Positions 14,843-24,919 are shown, counted from the stretch's first letter. The stretch is DNA of 34,430 nt from an uncultured Paracoccaceae bacterium (GCA_937873685.1 CALMYO010000083.1:1-34430), one strand, 5' to 3'. Notes: a model not told the origin generated them from the sequence alone. Numbers and translations are program-made.

Positions 14843-16129
14843 ATGCTCGACATTCGCTGGATTCGCGAAAACCCCGAAGCGCTCGACGCCGCGCTCGCCA
14901 AACGTGGTGCGGCGCCGGTTTCCGCCGAGGTGCTGGCGCTCGATGCGGCGCGGCGCGCCCATCTGGTGGAGCTTGAGGGCAAGCAGGCGCGGCGCAACAG
15001 CGCCTCGAAGGAAATCGGCCAGGCAATGGCGAAGGGCGACAGCGCCCGCGCCGACGAACTGAAGGCCGAGGTCGCGGCAATCAAGGACTGGCTGTCGAAG
15101 GCCGAGGACGAAGGCCGCGCCCGCGACAAGGCGCTGAACGACGCGCTCGCGGTGCTGCCGAACATCCCGCTCGACGATGTGCCCGTTGGCGCCGACGAGC
15201 ACGGCAATGTCGAAATCCGCATGTCCGGCCAGAAACGCGCCTTCGACTTTGCGCCGAAAGAGCATTTCGAACTGGGCGAGGCGCTCGGACAGATGGATTT
15301 CGAGCGCGGCGCAAAGCTTTCCGGCGCGCGCTTCACCGTGCTGTCGGGCGGCCTTGCGCGGCTGGAACGCGCGCTCGGCCAGTTCATGCTCGACGTGCAC
15401 ACGGGCGAGCACGGCTACATGGAGGTGAACCCGCCGTTGCTGGTGCGCGATCCCGTGCTGTTCGGCACCAACCAGTTGCCGAAATTCGAGGAAGATCTGT
15501 TCTTTACACCGCACGGCAACGAGCGGCTGGGCCTCATCCCCACCGCCGAGGTCTCCCTTACCAACCTCGTGCGTGAGGAGATCGTCGAGGCCGAGACCCT
15601 TCCGCGGCGCTATACGGCGCTGACGCCCTGCTTCCGCTCGGAGGCCGGCTCGGCCGGCAAGGATACGCGCGGATATCTGCGCCAGCACCAGTTCTACAAG
15701 GTGGAGCTGGTGTCGATCACCGACGCGGAAACCTCGATTGACGAGCACGAACGCATGACGAAATGCGCCGAAACGATCCTTGAACGCCTTGGCCTGCATT
15801 TCCGGACGGTTGCGCTGTGTACCGGCGACATGGGCTTCGGCGCGCGCAAGACTTACGACATCGAGGTGTGGCTGCCCGGCCAGGGCGCCTATCGCGAGAT
15901 ATCTTCCTGCTCGGTGTGCGGAGACTTCCAGGCGCGGCGCATGAATGCGCGCTACCGCGTCAAGGGCGAGAAGGAGTTGCGCTTCGTCCACACGCTGAAC
16001 GGCTCGGGCGTCGCGGTCGGCCGCGCGCTGATCGCGGTGATGGAGAACTACCAGAACGCCGACGGCTCGATCACCGTGCCCGAGGTTCTGCGGCCCTACA
16101 TGGGCGGTGTCGAGGTGGTGCGGGGGTAG
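14843..16129 (+). CDS. serS: Seryl-tRNA synthetase
   Basis: A class II synthetase that charges tRNA-Ser (and the selenocysteine tRNA where present). 428 residues. The N-terminal coiled-coil arm (~25-105) binds the tRNA long variable arm. Motif 2 is [20 protein letters not shown] (~263) and motif 3 is [20 protein letters not shown] (~380). The ATG at 14843 gives [18 protein letters not shown], the usual N-terminus. An in-frame GTG at 14783 lies inside the repeat and is rejected. Only a weak ribosome site (ACAGG) is seen. A repeat pair lies on each side of the gene. Confidence 0.97.
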   Translation: MLDIRWIRENPEALDAALAKRGAAPVSAEVLALDAARRAHLVELEGKQARRNSASKEIGQAMAKGDSARADELKAEVAAIKDWLSKAEDEGRARDKALNDALAVLPNIPLDDVPVGADEHGNVEIRMSGQKRAFDFAPKEHFELGEALGQMDFERGAKLSGARFTVLSGGLARLERALGQFMLDVHTGEHGYMEVNPPLLVRDPVLFGTNQLPKFEEDLFFTPHGNERLGLIPTAEVSLTNLVREEIVEAETLPRRYTALTPCFRSEAGSAGKDTRGYLRQHQFYKVELVSITDAETSIDEHERMTKCAETILERLGLHFRTVALCTGDMGFGARKTYDIEVWLPGQGAYREISSCSVCGDFQARRMNARYRVKGEKELRFVHTLNGSGVAVGRALIAVMENYQNADGSITVPEVLRPYMGGVEVVRG

Positions 16130-16138
16130 GGAGATTCC

Positions 16139-16251
16139 CACCCTCCCCCTTGTGGGGAGGGTCGCCGACGAAGTCGGCGGGGTGGGGGTAATTCAAAGCA
16201 CGCACCCCCACCCCGGCGCTACGCGCCGACCCTCCCCTCAAGGGGGAGGGT
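16139..16251. repeat. Inverted pair of GC-rich elements with variable central stem
   Basis: Unit A (16139-16189) has CCCTCCCCCTTGTGGGGAGG, central palindrome GCCGACGAAGTCGGC, then GGGGTGGGGGT. Unit B (16204-16251) is the same layout inverted, with central palindrome GGCGCTACGCGCC. Only 14 bases separate them. It lies between convergent serS and the ligase-like gene and could serve as a two-way terminator. It may also mark a rearrangement breakpoint. Confidence 0.9.
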
Positions 16252-16260
16252 AATGGAGCC

Positions 16261-17562
16261 TCACCTCCTGTATGGCATCAACGCCAGATACCGTAGCCCA
16301 AACACGGCGATGAAGTTGCTGATCCAGATTGGATCGCCGCGGCGAAACCAGAAGCTCTCCAGCAGCGAATCGACCATGCAGAACACGGCGATCATCAGGA
16401 AAAGGTCGGCCTGGCGCACCTGGGCGGGATCGCGCGTGGCGCGCACGTAGTGGAAGAACGGTCGAACGATGAACAGGAACAGCACGAACGCCGCCGCCGG
16501 CACGCCGAGGAACAGCCCGGCGTCGATGAAGTTGTTGTGGCCGTTGACGATGCCGCGATAATCCCAGTCGGCGTCGATCGGCAGTTCGGTTTCCTTCACC
16601 ACCGGCGTGTTCCAGAAATTGTCGAAACCGTAGCCCCGCCATGGGCTTTGCAGGATGTTCTCGATGCCGTAGCGCCACAATTGTGTGCGGCCGGTGAAGG
16701 TGGCGTCTCCGGTCAGCGTCTGCGCCAGATCGGAAAGCGGTTTGGCATAGAGCGAACCGAGCGAAAGCGCGGTCGCAAAGGCGAGGAACAGCAGCGATAC
16801 GACGATCGTCAGGGCGCGGCTGCCAAACAGGCGATACAACAGCACCGCGCCGGCGGCGACGGGCAGGAATCCGAGCGTCGTCTTCGATCCGGTCTTCAGC
16901 ACGAAGATGAACGAGAACAGCGCCACCAGCGCGCCCTGCCAGCGATAGCCGCAACGCCAGAAATACACCCCGTAAAAGAAGAAGATCGTCATCATCGGGC
17001 CGGCCATGTTCTTGTGTATGAAATGGCCGCGCCACAGACCGGCATGCTGCGGCTCCAGCGATGCGCCGGAATGAATCGCCTCGTTGGGAAAGATGAAAAC
17101 CCCGAGCCAGGAGAGGCCGAGCGCGGCGGAAATCGCCACCAGAGACACGCGGGCGAATTCCTCGGGGCTGCGCGGCAGCAGGATGACCGTGGCGGCGACG
17201 AGTGCCGCGGTAAGCGTGAACAACACCGCGCGCGTGGAGGCCGAAGGGTCGGGGGTGTTGCGCGCCGACCAGAACAGCAGGCCGATCACAACGAAGCCCA
17301 GCGGGTCGAACAGGAAGGAAAGCCGCTTCATGTCGCAGATGCCGAGCAGCGCGGCGATGGAGATCGCCCCGAGGGCCGAAAAGCCGAGCAGGTTGGCGCT
17401 GTTGGATGCCGTTTCCGACGCCGATTCAGATCCCGCCTGGAATGGCGTGAACGAAATCATCAGCGCGGAAAACAGCCCGGCGGCGATGATGAACGGCAGC
17501 GCGTCGATGAAACGCGCTAGCGTGTCTTCCAGTTGCGTTTGCCGTGCCTGAACTGCAGCCAT
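16261..17562 (-). CDS. O-antigen ligase / Wzy-C family polysaccharide polymerase-like membrane protein
   Basis: 433 residues with roughly ten hydrophobic spans. The signature of the O-antigen ligase (PF04932) periplasmic loop is visible: FTGRTQLWRYGIENILQSPW, then RGYGFDNFW and NGHNNFIDAGLFLGVPAA with the conserved His-Asn. Earlier, LWRGHFIHKNMAGPM is a further family feature. Such proteins join or polymerise surface glycans at the outer face of the inner membrane (WaaL, Wzy and ExoQ types). Which of these it is cannot be told. The start could be the ATG at 17601 (13 residues longer). 17562 (MAAVQARQTQ) is marginally preferred. No glycan genes are adjacent. It lies between serS and the SPOR gene, where I do not expect it. 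Confidence 0.8.
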   Translation of the reverse strand: MAAVQARQTQLEDTLARFIDALPFIIAAGLFSALMISFTPFQAGSESASETASNSANLLGFSALGAISIAALLGICDMKRLSFLFDPLGFVVIGLLFWSARNTPDPSASTRAVLFTLTAALVAATVILLPRSPEEFARVSLVAISAALGLSWLGVFIFPNEAIHSGASLEPQHAGLWRGHFIHKNMAGPMMTIFFFYGVYFWRCGYRWQGALVALFSFIFVLKTGSKTTLGFLPVAAGAVLLYRLFGSRALTIVVSLLFLAFATALSLGSLYAKPLSDLAQTLTGDATFTGRTQLWRYGIENILQSPWRGYGFDNFWNTPVVKETELPIDADWDYRGIVNGHNNFIDAGLFLGVPAAAFVLFLFIVRPFFHYVRATRDPAQVRQADLFLMIAVFCMVDSLLESFWFRRGDPIWISNFIAVFGLRYLALMPYRR

Positions 17563-17650
17563 CGCGCCGGTTCCCGTTGCGGCCGAGCCGCATGGTTTCA
17601 CAGAACGCGCCGCATGGTTAAGCCGGGGTTAAACAATCGCCCGGCCAGAA

Positions 17651-17680
17651 TGAAAACGGGCGGCATCAAGCCGCCCGCCA
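17651..17680 (-). terminator. Rho-independent terminator after the SPOR gene
   Basis: On the minus strand CGGGCGGC, loop TTGAT, GCCGCCCG, then TTTTCATTC. This is a perfect 8-base GC stem with a 5-base loop and a T-rich tail. It starts about 29 bases past the SPOR-domain stop (17706) and before the ligase-like gene on the same strand, so it separates the two units. Confidence 0.75.
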
Positions 17681-17705
17681 TCATGCCGATTCGCTTCAGA
17701 TCGGC

Positions 17706-20700
17706 TCAGCGGGAAACGAAACAGCTTCCGCCCGCAGCTTTCAACTGCGAACACAGTTGTTGCGCCTCGGCCTTCGAGCCGGCCGAAACGCGCACGCGAT
17801 AGAACGTGCCCTTGCCGCTGATATTGGCCTTCTGGATGGCGATGCCGCGTCCGCCGATCACCGAACCATAGCGCCGCGCCAGATTGGTCGCCGATTGCTG
17901 CGCGAGTTCGGCCGAAGGCTGCGAGGCGATCTGCACAACATAACCGCCCGAAGATGCGCCCGCCGGCGCAGCCGCGGCTGGCGCCTGCGCCACCTCCACC
18001 GGCTTCTTCGGCTTGGTCTTCGCCGCCGGCTTGATGTTGCCGTCCCTGTCGACCGTCGTTGTGGCGACCTTTTTCGGCGCAACAACCGGCGTTGCAGGCA
18101 GCGCCTCGCTTTCGACAGCAGCCGGGGCCTCGGCCGGCGTTTCGGCAGTTGCGGTAGCGACCGGTTCTTCAGCCGAAACATCCGCGCCAGCCGACTGACC
18201 GTCATCGGCCGGGAGCGCAGCCTGCGCTTCGGCACCATTTTCCACGGTTTCTTCGGCAGCGGCCGGCGGCGTGAATTCCACCACACGCTCCTGCGCCTTG
18301 CCTTGCGCGGCTGGCGCTTCGACTTCGACCTGCGGTGCGGCGATATCCTCTGCCACCGTGCCGGAAAGCGCGCCGGTATCGACGCCTTCCTCCCCGCCGG
18401 GAATGGTTTCGGCCGTCGGCGTGTCGGCGTCAGTTGCAACGGATGCGAGGCCAGCCGCTGCGGGCGCCAGCGCCGCAGGGGCTTCGCTTGGAACCTCGCG
18501 CGCCACGATCGAACCGTCCGGCTTGACGACAACAGTGCGCACCTTGCGCGGCGAAAGCGCGGCCAGCGGTTCTTCCGTTTGATCTCCCGCGATGCGGTCG
18601 TCATTCTTCTCGGCGACCTCAGGCAATTCCACCGCAGCCTTGCGTTCGACCAGCTTCGGCTCCTCGGCGGTCTCCACCAGCGTTTCCTGTGACGGCGCCG
18701 AAATGTTTGCCCCGTTCACCTGATCGTACACGACCTGGTTCTGGTTCGGCACCGTGCGGCCGCCCGGTTCGTCGGGTTGCTCCTTGATGGGCGAACTGTC
18801 GGCCTTGATGATCACCGGCCCGCCATTGCCGATATCGCCGCCAAGCCAGTTGAAAGCGGCGAGACCGGTGACGCCGAGAATGGCGACCCCGCCAAGCAGC
18901 GCAGCCACCAACATGCCGCGCCGCCTGCTCTGCGGACGGGCTTCGTGCGGCAGGGCTTGCTCAGAGAATTCCTGGTTCAGTGCATTCTCGAAGCTGGAAA
19001 GGTCGAGTTCCTCGCCGATCTCTTCGGGCCGGAACGCCTTGACCGGCCCCCATTCGCCTGAAAGTTGCGGATCGGGTCCGGCGCGACGGGCGGCCGGACG
19101 TGAAACGATCCCGCCATCGCCAACCTCAAAACGGTGTTCGCGGCCGCCGGCCTGGCTCGCCTGACCGGCGCCCGAAGCCGTCCTGAAGCCGGCCATGTCG
19201 GCTTCGATATCGTCGGGATGGTTCGGAATCAGCGCATCGGGATGCGTTTCGATTTCCGGAAGCTCCATTTCCTCGGTGAGTTGGATCAGCTCGGCGTCCA
19301 ACGGCGCGGTATCGACGATCGGCGCGCCGTCATGCGCAGGCGCAGAACCGCCATGAAATGCGTCAATGGCATCATCCGCCACCTCCGGCACAGGCCAATA
19401 GGCGGTCTTGTCGCTCACGGGCGCCGGCGCCGCTGGCGTCGCGCGCCATGCCGCCTCTTCGCTGCTTGTCGTCTGCAGGGACATCGTTGGCGTCGCCAGG
19501 CTTCTCGGCGCGGCGGCAGCGACCACCGGTTGGGCCGGCATGGCCTGCACGCGGTCTTCGCCGGCGTCGGCAGAAGCGTGTTGCTGATCGGCGTCCGGCG
19601 CCGTCAGGGCCTTGAAGCCGAGCGTTTCCAGATCGGAGGCAAGCAGCGAAAGCCCGTTACCCAGCCGGCGGTCGAGTTCCGCCCGCTCCTCTGGTGTCAA
19701 CGGCGAATCATCAGCCCAACCGGCCTGTGCGGCGACTTGCGAGCCAACCGGATCGGCCTGCGCCAACCAGGGATCGGCATCGAGGTCGGCGGCGTCTTCT
19801 GCGAGGTCTTGCCCGTCATGCATTGCCGTCGCAAACCGGTCGACATCCTTCAGGTCAGGGGAAAGCGTTGCTTCATGCCAACGATCGTCGGGCATGTCGG
19901 CATCGTCGGGGTAAGGCTGCGCCGCATCCAGGGCGATGAAACCGTCATCATGCGCTTGGCCCTCGGTGTCGGCGCGATGCGGTTCGGCTGCATCATTGTC
20001 GAATGCGGCAGCCGCCGGGAAGTGACCGTCATCGGCGCCGCGCCAGACGTCTTCGTCGTCCAACATTGCTGCAAAATCTGGGGCGTTCGTTCCGGTCGCC
20101 TCCACGGCTACCGGTTCCGTCGGCTCGTTGTTTACGGCGGCACGGTCACTCTCAGCGTCCGATCCGCGATTGAGATCGCGCTCCAGCTCGTCGATCAGCG
20201 ACTGCAAGCCGCCGTCGATCGAATAGCGCGACGCGGCGCCAGGGGTGGCCGAAGACCGTTCCCTCAACGGCGGCAGCGCCGGCGCGAGGCTCGCCATCGT
20301 GTGTCGCGTTTCGGTGAAGCCGTCCGTCTCCACCGGTTCGCCAAAGCCGTTGTCATATTCGCCGGCAAGCAAGGCGCTTGTCGGCTCGTTGGCGAAAGCA
20401 GGCGCGCGTGTTACCGGTGATACATCGAACTCCTCGGCGAAGGGCAAATCCGACGCCCAGGGATCCAGGCCGAATTCGTCGTTCTCCTCAATCGCGGTCG
20501 ATGTGTCCGGCGCCATGGCGTGCGCTGGCGGGGCATCATCGTCGGCGACCGCCGCGTCCTCCCCAAGGAGGGGCACCGCCAGTTCATCCTCAATCCCCGC
20601 CGCAAGGTCGTCCTCCTGCGCATCGAACGTCTCGGCCAGCTCCAGGTCGAGTTCGTCGAAAGCGTCATCGGCGATCTCGCCATGGACAATCATGTCTCGC

Positions 20701-21698
20701 GCGCTTGCTTCAGGTTCAACAGCGCCACGCTCCATGACGCGCTCGTCGGGATGCTCAACGTCGATCACGGCGTCTTCGTCCCAGGCCGGCGTCTCCAGCG
20801 TCGGCCCGAAATGGTGCGGACGGACACGGCGCGAGACACCGAGCGATTGCTGCGGCACCGGGGATTCAGCGCCGGTCAACGCCTCGTCGAACAGAGCGTG
20901 TTCGAACTCTTTGGCAAATTCCTGTTCCAGCGAATACGTTGCAGCAACATCGTTGTCGATGTCGCGGGCAAGGGCAATGTCCCGCTCGCGCGCGTCGCGG
21001 GCAAGGCGCAGCGTTTCTGCGCCGTGGTCATCGTGCGTTCGCGCGACAGCACTAGTGGAAGCGAGTTCGGAGACCGGTCCGAGCGGACGCATCCAGGCGG
21101 AGGCCGACGGCAGGGATGACGCAGTGCTCTGCGGTGCGGGCCGATATGGCGGCGAAGGTGATTCGACGCGCGTCGATGCGGCCGAAGATGCAGCCATCTT
21201 CTGCGCCATCGACCGCAAGGCCTGAGGCGAATAATCGGGCACCGGCGGAAACGCCGGCAAATCGTCATCGACGGAAGGCGCAATCGTTGCCTTCGGCTCC
21301 TCGATCACCGGTCGCAGCGAGGCCGCCACAAGCCGGGGCGCTTCCGGCAAGGCGCGCGCGGGCGAAACCGAAAGCGCGGCGGCAGGGCTTTGGCCTTGCG
21401 TCGACAGATGCCGGCCGGGCGCTTGCACTGCGCCGTTTGGCGACGAAACGGAGGGCGGCGCGCTACCCGGCTGCTCCGGCGCGAGCGGCGTCGCCAGCGA
21501 ACGACGCGCAGGCGCGGCAGGCGCGTACCTGACTTCCGGCGCGGGCGCGTTTGCCGGGACGCGCTGGGGCTGGGGCGCAGGCGCTTTCGGTTCGGGCAGG
21601 CCGAAATCGACAATCCGCGAAAGCTCGTAGAGCGGATCATCCTTCGAGAGGGACGAGTAGTCCGTTGCCGCCGGACGCGATGCTGTTGTCTGGACCAT
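17706..21698 (-). CDS. Giant SPOR-domain cell-division/envelope protein
   Basis: 1330 residues. An extremely long acidic, Ala/Pro/Asp-rich cytoplasmic region (~1-925) begins MVQTTASRPAATDYSSLSKD. A single membrane span follows (~929-950, MLVAALLGGVAILGVTGLAA), then a Pro/Ala/Glu-rich periplasmic linker. The C-terminal SPOR domain (~1250-1330) contains GGYVVQIASQPSAELAQQSA and ends CSQLKAAGGSCFVSR. SPOR domains bind denuded glycan strands at the division site. The two Cys in the SPOR domain may pair. Rhizobial relatives also sit beside argS and are long, but with variable middles. It is encoded 91 bases after argS on the same strand, so argS and this gene probably share a transcript, ended by the terminator at 17651. 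Confidence 0.9.
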   Translation of the reverse strand: MVQTTASRPAATDYSSLSKDDPLYELSRIVDFGLPEPKAPAPQPQRVPANAPAPEVRYAPAAPARRSLATPLAPEQPGSAPPSVSSPNGAVQAPGRHLSTQGQSPAAALSVSPARALPEAPRLVAASLRPVIEEPKATIAPSVDDDLPAFPPVPDYSPQALRSMAQKMAASSAASTRVESPSPPYRPAPQSTASSLPSASAWMRPLGPVSELASTSAVARTHDDHGAETLRLARDARERDIALARDIDNDVAATYSLEQEFAKEFEHALFDEALTGAESPVPQQSLGVSRRVRPHHFGPTLETPAWDEDAVIDVEHPDERVMERGAVEPEASARDMIVHGEIADDAFDELDLELAETFDAQEDDLAAGIEDELAVPLLGEDAAVADDDAPPAHAMAPDTSTAIEENDEFGLDPWASDLPFAEEFDVSPVTRAPAFANEPTSALLAGEYDNGFGEPVETDGFTETRHTMASLAPALPPLRERSSATPGAASRYSIDGGLQSLIDELERDLNRGSDAESDRAAVNNEPTEPVAVEATGTNAPDFAAMLDDEDVWRGADDGHFPAAAAFDNDAAEPHRADTEGQAHDDGFIALDAAQPYPDDADMPDDRWHEATLSPDLKDVDRFATAMHDGQDLAEDAADLDADPWLAQADPVGSQVAAQAGWADDSPLTPEERAELDRRLGNGLSLLASDLETLGFKALTAPDADQQHASADAGEDRVQAMPAQPVVAAAAPRSLATPTMSLQTTSSEEAAWRATPAAPAPVSDKTAYWPVPEVADDAIDAFHGGSAPAHDGAPIVDTAPLDAELIQLTEEMELPEIETHPDALIPNHPDDIEADMAGFRTASGAGQASQAGGREHRFEVGDGGIVSRPAARRAGPDPQLSGEWGPVKAFRPEEIGEELDLSSFENALNQEFSEQALPHEARPQSRRRGMLVAALLGGVAILGVTGLAAFNWLGGDIGNGGPVIIKADSSPIKEQPDEPGGRTVPNQNQVVYDQVNGANISAPSQETLVETAEEPKLVERKAAVELPEVAEKNDDRIAGDQTEEPLAALSPRKVRTVVVKPDGSIVAREVPSEAPAALAPAAAGLASVATDADTPTAETIPGGEEGVDTGALSGTVAEDIAAPQVEVEAPAAQGKAQERVVEFTPPAAAEETVENGAEAQAALPADDGQSAGADVSAEEPVATATAETPAEAPAAVESEALPATPVVAPKKVATTTVDRDGNIKPAAKTKPKKPVEVAQAPAAAAPAGASSGGYVVQIASQPSAELAQQSATNLARRYGSVIGGRGIAIQKANISGKGTFYRVRVSAGSKAEAQQLCSQLKAAGGSCFVSR

Positions 21699-21789
21699 GC
21701 CTTATCCTGCACCCTTTACTCAACGCCCTGCCCGCAAGGGCAAGGCGTGCGCTTGTGCCAGCGCATTGTGGGCAAAAGGTGACAGGTTG

Positions 21790-23538
21790 TCAGCGCATTT
21801 CCTGCGGCGCCGCGGCCCCGACAAGGCCAAGTCCGGAGGTCAGAACGTTGAGCACAGCCTGCACCAATCCCAGTCTGGCGTAAGTCGATTGTGGATCGTT
21901 AACCTTAAGAAAACGTAATTCCGGATTGTCGCCGCCGCGATTCCACTGGGCGTGCAGCAGGCTTGCCAGTTCGTAGAGATAGAATGCGACGCGATGCGGC
22001 TCCTGCGCCAGCGCCGCCGCCTCGATCATGCGCGGATACTCGGCCAGCTTGGCGATCAGGGCCAGTTCGCCTTCGTCGCTCAGCAGGTTGAAATCCGCAT
22101 TCGCCGGCAGGGTGCGGATGCCCATCTGCTCCGCCGCCTGGCGAATCACCGAATGCGCCCGCGCACAGGCATACTGGACGTAGAAGACCGGATTGTCCTT
22201 TGACTGTTCCGTCACCTTGGCGAAATCGAAATCGAGCGGCTCGCCGTTCTTGCGGTAGAGCATCATGAACCGCACAGGATCGCGGCCGACCTCCTCCACC
22301 ACCTCGCGCAAGGTGACGAAATCGCCAGCGCGTTTCGACATTCTCACAGGCTCGCCGTTGCGGAATAGCTTGACCAGATTGCACAGCAGCGCGGTCAGCC
22401 GCACCTTGTCGCCGGAGACCGCACGCGCCAGCGCCTCCAACCGTTTCACATAGCCGCCATGATCGGCGCCGAGCACGTAGATCATCTCGTCGAAGCCGCG
22501 GTTGAACTTGTCGACAAAATAGGCGACGTCGGCGGCGAAATAGGTGTAGCTGCCGTCGGACTTGACCAGCGGCCGGTCGACATCGTCGCCGACGGCGGTC
22601 GACTTGAACAGCAATTGCTCGCGATCCTCCCAATCCTCCGACGGCTTGCCCTTCGGCGGCGGCAGCTTGCCGCGATAGACATGGCCCTTGAAAGTGAGTT
22701 CGTTGATCGCGGTCTGGATCTTCGCGCCATTGGCGGAATGCAGCGACCGCTCCGAATAAAACACCTCATGATGCACGTTGAGCAGAGCGAGGTCGTCGCG
22801 AATCCGGTCCATCATCGCATCGATCGCCTTGTCCTTGGCGATCTTGAGCGCCTCCGCCGGCGTCATCGCAAACAGCGCGTCGCCATGTTCGGCCGCGAGC
22901 GCCTGCCCGACGGGGACGAGATAATCGCCGGGATAGAGACCGGACGGGATCTCGCCAATTTCCTCGCCCAGCGCCTCGCGGTAGCGCAGCAACACCGACT
23001 GGCCGAGCACATCGATCTGCGCGCCGGCGTCGTTGATGTAGTATTCCTTGGTGACGTCATAGCCGGCAAACGCGAGCAGGTTCGCCAGCGCATCGCCGAC
23101 CACCGCGCCGCGGCAATGGCCGACATGCATCGGCCCGGTCGGATTGGCCGAGACATACTCGACATTGACCTTGCACCCCTCGCCGATACGCGAACGCCCG
23201 AAGGCTGCGCCCTCGGCCAGCGCACCGGCGAGAAACCGCGCCCAGAAGACATGCGAGAGCCGCAGGTTGATGAAGCCCGGTCCGGCGATGTCCGCCGCCG
23301 CGATGTCGGGATCGGCCTTCAGCGCATCGACGATCCGCGAGGCCAGTTCGCGCGGGTTCATGCCGGCGTGTTTCGCCAGCACCATCGCCGCATTGGTGGC
23401 GATGTCGCCGTGGACCGGATCGCGCGGCGGCTCCACGCCGATGCGGGCGAAGGGCAGCGGCTCGCCGGATTTCGATTCAAGGCCAAGCGCTTGCACGGCG
23501 CTGCTGATCCGCTTCAGGAAGTCGGCGAAGATGTTCAT
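21790..23538 (-). CDS. argS: Arginyl-tRNA synthetase
   Basis: A class I synthetase that charges tRNA-Arg. 582 residues. It has the N-terminal additional domain (~1-110), HIGH-type motif [20 protein letters not shown] (~128-147) and KMSKS-type MSKRAGDF (~399). The C-terminal anticodon-binding DALR domain ends [16 protein letters not shown]. The start is [10 protein letters not shown] at 23538; an adjacent ATG at 23541 is equally possible. It is preceded by dgt on the same strand (52-base gap) and followed by the SPOR gene, the usual rhizobial trio. Confidence 0.96.
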   Translation of the reverse strand: MNIFADFLKRISSAVQALGLESKSGEPLPFARIGVEPPRDPVHGDIATNAAMVLAKHAGMNPRELASRIVDALKADPDIAAADIAGPGFINLRLSHVFWARFLAGALAEGAAFGRSRIGEGCKVNVEYVSANPTGPMHVGHCRGAVVGDALANLLAFAGYDVTKEYYINDAGAQIDVLGQSVLLRYREALGEEIGEIPSGLYPGDYLVPVGQALAAEHGDALFAMTPAEALKIAKDKAIDAMMDRIRDDLALLNVHHEVFYSERSLHSANGAKIQTAINELTFKGHVYRGKLPPPKGKPSEDWEDREQLLFKSTAVGDDVDRPLVKSDGSYTYFAADVAYFVDKFNRGFDEMIYVLGADHGGYVKRLEALARAVSGDKVRLTALLCNLVKLFRNGEPVRMSKRAGDFVTLREVVEEVGRDPVRFMMLYRKNGEPLDFDFAKVTEQSKDNPVFYVQYACARAHSVIRQAAEQMGIRTLPANADFNLLSDEGELALIAKLAEYPRMIEAAALAQEPHRVAFYLYELASLLHAQWNRGGDNPELRFLKVNDPQSTYARLGLVQAVLNVLTSGLGLVGAAAPQEMR

Positions 23539-23590
23539 CATGATCTCGCGGGAATGCGGGAAATGCGTCGAAAACGCTGGTTGGCGCCAG

Positions 23591-24808
23591 CTATCGCAAA
23601 TCGGGCGTATGGTCAAACAGCCGGCGGTGCTCGGCAATCGCATAGTTGTCGGTCATCCCGGCGATGTAGTCGGCGACAAGCCGCGCCAGCCTGCCCTGCG
23701 TCAGCATCGCCGCTCCCGGCTGCCAGTCGCCGGGCATCAGTTCCGGCGCGCGCATGAAGGTGTCGTAGAGATCGCGCACGATCCGCTCTGCCTGCGCGCG
23801 CACCCGCATCACTTCGCCATGGCGATACATGTTGGCGAACATGAAGCGCTTGAGCACGCGGTCGGTCTCGCGCATCGCGTCCGAGAACGTCGCGATCGGC
23901 TCGCCGGCGTGACGCACATCCGCAGCGCTCCGCGGTTTCAGCCGCGCCAGGTTGGCTTGCGTGGTCGAAATCACATCCTCCACCATCGCGGTGATCTGGC
24001 GGCGGGTCAGTTCATGGCCGGTGCGCACAGCATCGAGATGCGGGTAGTGCGCGGCGATTTCATCGAGAATTCCGGCAAGGAACGGCACCTCGCGCAGCAT
24101 CGGCAGCGTCAGCAGTCCGGCGCGCAACCCGTCGTCGATATCGTGCGTGTTGTAGGCAATGTCGTCGGAGATCGCCGCCACCTGTGCTTCGAGGCTGGCG
24201 AAGGTGGAAAGCTCCAGATCGTGCAATTCGCAATAATCGAGGATCGGCTGCGGCGCGCCCTTCGCGCCCGCATGCGGCCCGGTCAGAGGTCCGTTGTGCT
24301 TGACCAGCCCTTCCAGCGTCTCCCAGGTCAGGTTCAGCCCGTCAAACTCGGCGTAGCGGCGCTCCAGCCTTGTCACGACGCGTAGCGCCTGCGCATTGTG
24401 ATCGAAGCCGCCGAATTCCGCCATCGCCTCGTTCAGCGCATCCTCGCCGGTATGGCCGAACGGTGTGTGGCCGAAATCGTGCACCAGCGCGATTGCCTCG
24501 GCGAGGTCGTCATCGAGTTTCAGCGCGCGAGCAAGGGCGCGCGCGATCTGCGCCACCTCGATCGTGTGGGTGAGCCGGGTGCGGTAGTGATCGCCCTCAT
24601 GGGCGAAGAACACCTGCGTCTTGTGCTTCAGCCGCCGGAACGCGGTGGAATGAACGATGCGGTCGCGGTCGCGCTGGAATTCGGTGCGCGTGGCGCTGGC
24701 GCGCTCGCCTTGGAACCGCCCGCGCGACGCCCACGGATCGCAAGCGTAGGCCGCGCGTTCGCCAAAGCCGAAACCGATGCTGTTGATCTGCCTGTCTGCG
24801 CCCGTCAT
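23591..24808 (-). CDS. dgt: Deoxyguanosinetriphosphate triphosphohydrolase-like protein (HD domain)
   Basis: 405 residues. HD-domain dNTP hydrolases of this type split dGTP to deoxyguanosine and triphosphate, or act on dNTPs generally. Metal-binding HD residues are visible in [17 protein letters not shown] (~80) and [20 protein letters not shown] (~108), with [16 protein letters not shown] further on (~200). N-terminal [19 protein letters not shown] is the family signature. It is the first gene of the dgt-argS-SPOR run and divergent from erpA across 111 bases. Confidence 0.94.
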   Translation of the reverse strand: MTGADRQINSIGFGFGERAAYACDPWASRGRFQGERASATRTEFQRDRDRIVHSTAFRRLKHKTQVFFAHEGDHYRTRLTHTIEVAQIARALARALKLDDDLAEAIALVHDFGHTPFGHTGEDALNEAMAEFGGFDHNAQALRVVTRLERRYAEFDGLNLTWETLEGLVKHNGPLTGPHAGAKGAPQPILDYCELHDLELSTFASLEAQVAAISDDIAYNTHDIDDGLRAGLLTLPMLREVPFLAGILDEIAAHYPHLDAVRTGHELTRRQITAMVEDVISTTQANLARLKPRSAADVRHAGEPIATFSDAMRETDRVLKRFMFANMYRHGEVMRVRAQAERIVRDLYDTFMRAPELMPGDWQPGAAMLTQGRLARLVADYIAGMTDNYAIAEHRRLFDHTPDLR

Positions 24809-24831
24809 GCCATGCCGCCATGCGCCCGCCC

Positions 24832-24860
24832 TTGACGCTTCTCTAACCGAACCATAGCTA
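24832..24860 (+). promoter_or_regulatory. Candidate housekeeping promoter of erpA
   Basis: TTGACG (24832-24837), 17 bases, then TAGCTA (24855-24860), about 60 bases before the erpA ATG. The -10 lies in the perfect palindrome CATAGCTATG (24853-24862), midway in the divergent dgt/erpA gap. This is a good match to alphaproteobacterial vegetative promoters, read by eye. Confidence 0.5.
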
Positions 24861-24919
24861 TGAAGCCATGACAGGAAGCATGTTTTCTGCCGGACCTTGC
24901 ACCCGGACAGGAGATCAAG

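Noticed and set aside
19134-20420. Plus-strand frames inside the SPOR gene
   Set aside because: The SPOR gene's acidic low-complexity region gives Arg-rich mirror frames. The minus-strand reading has the membrane span and the SPOR domain.
22459-24385. Long plus-strand frames opposite argS and dgt
   Set aside because: Both synthetase and HD motifs are on the minus strand; the plus frames have no features.
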